Position numbers and translations under genes: made by a program. A stretch of DNA of 5,676 nucleotides from Bacteroidaceae bacterium (GTDB lineage Bacteria; Bacteroidota; Bacteroidia; Bacteroidales; Bacteroidaceae). How positions within the stretch are numbered: the stretch's first letter is position 1; the number at the start of each line of letters is the position of its first letter. Under the pieces are notes generated by a model that was not told where the DNA came from, did not search any database, and saw nothing but the letters and a program-made list of their open reading frames with translations. Positions 5,604-5,676 of the stretch are shown piece after piece. Location of the stretch: positions 1-5,676 of the forward strand of contig CABIXF010000088.1 of assembly GCA_902362595.1 (NCBI GenBank), given 5' to 3'.

Positions 5604-5676
5604 GTCTTCCGGCTGGCGCAGAACTGGCCGTTTTCGGGAAATTCTTGTCCTCCGGTTGGCAAAAAACGGCGATTCC

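Larger units (their letters stand above)
5095..5676. other. Long region with no recognisable gene
   Basis: No protein-coding gene is supportable in these 582 bases. From 5101 to 5300 the plus strand is about 70% pyrimidine by hand count. From about 5380 it is G+C-rich and broken by runs of A, T and G, with several palindromes (TGACGTCA at 5434-5441, TTCCGGAA at 5505-5512, CCCAGCTGGG at 5562-5571). The minus strand is open for up to 163 codons in one frame, but the translation is a low-complexity Lys/Arg/Asn-rich sequence with no domain, as expected from purine-rich DNA that lacks stop codons. It could be the long leader or upstream control region of a gene right of the window. Confidence 0.5.

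Noticed and set aside
5298..5612. Four copies of TTCCGG (5298, 5365, 5505, 5607)
   Set aside because: The spacing is irregular and the word is short; in G+C-rich DNA with T-runs it does not stand out enough to call a repeat family.
5171..5662. Open frame of 163 codons on the minus strand
   Set aside because: The translation is basic and low in complexity, with no domain or family resemblance. It overlaps another open frame on the same strand and the palindrome array. The openness is explained by purine-rich DNA that lacks stop codons.

Overview
The window looks like chromosomal DNA from a gut Bacteroidales bacterium, probably Bacteroides or Phocaeicola. The reasons are the promoter style (matches to the Bacteroidetes -7 element TAnnTTTG, twice with a TTTG upstream), start codons preceded by A/T-rich DNA rather than a Shine-Dalgarno sequence, and long-stem terminators with an A-run on one side and a T-run on the other. 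No phage, transposon, CRISPR or tRNA/rRNA signature was found.

Layout. Bases 1-132 hold the 3' end of an upstream transcription unit: a small hairpin cut by the window edge, a strong terminator (29-74) and a second, bidirectional-looking terminator (83-132). After an A/T-rich gap come three complete plus-strand genes. These are a membrane-bound FtsH-type AAA+ zinc protease (378-2234), an aldo-keto reductase of the YghZ/Gpr (L-glyceraldehyde 3-phosphate reductase) type (2412-3413), and a CNNM/DUF21-CBS-CorC membrane transporter, often labelled 'hemolysin family' (3563-4864). Each gene seems to have its own transcription signals: a -7 match before the reductase, a terminator and then a promoter between reductase and transporter, and a terminator after the transporter. 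They therefore look like neighbours rather than one operon. Loose common themes are membrane protein quality control, removal of a toxic triose phosphate or carbonyl compound, and ion or polyamine efflux, but the sequence gives no evidence that they act together.

The last 750 bases (4925-5676) contain no credible protein gene but do contain structure. A near-ideal Bacteroidetes promoter (4996-5026) is followed about 45 bases after its predicted start by a perfect intrinsic terminator (5070-5094). This would make a transcript of about 62 nt, either a small RNA or a terminated leader for something further right. Beyond it lies a pyrimidine-rich stretch, then three palindromic repeats spaced exactly 22 bp apart inside a 9-bp inverted repeat (5293-5382), then G+C-rich DNA with homopolymer runs and further palindromes. 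This tail is the least explained part of the window.

The FtsH copy is also of interest. From memory, its protease domain reads more like the FtsH of gut Firmicutes than the longer housekeeping FtsH of Bacteroidetes, and none of the usual Bacteroidetes ftsH neighbours are present, so it may be a second or acquired copy.
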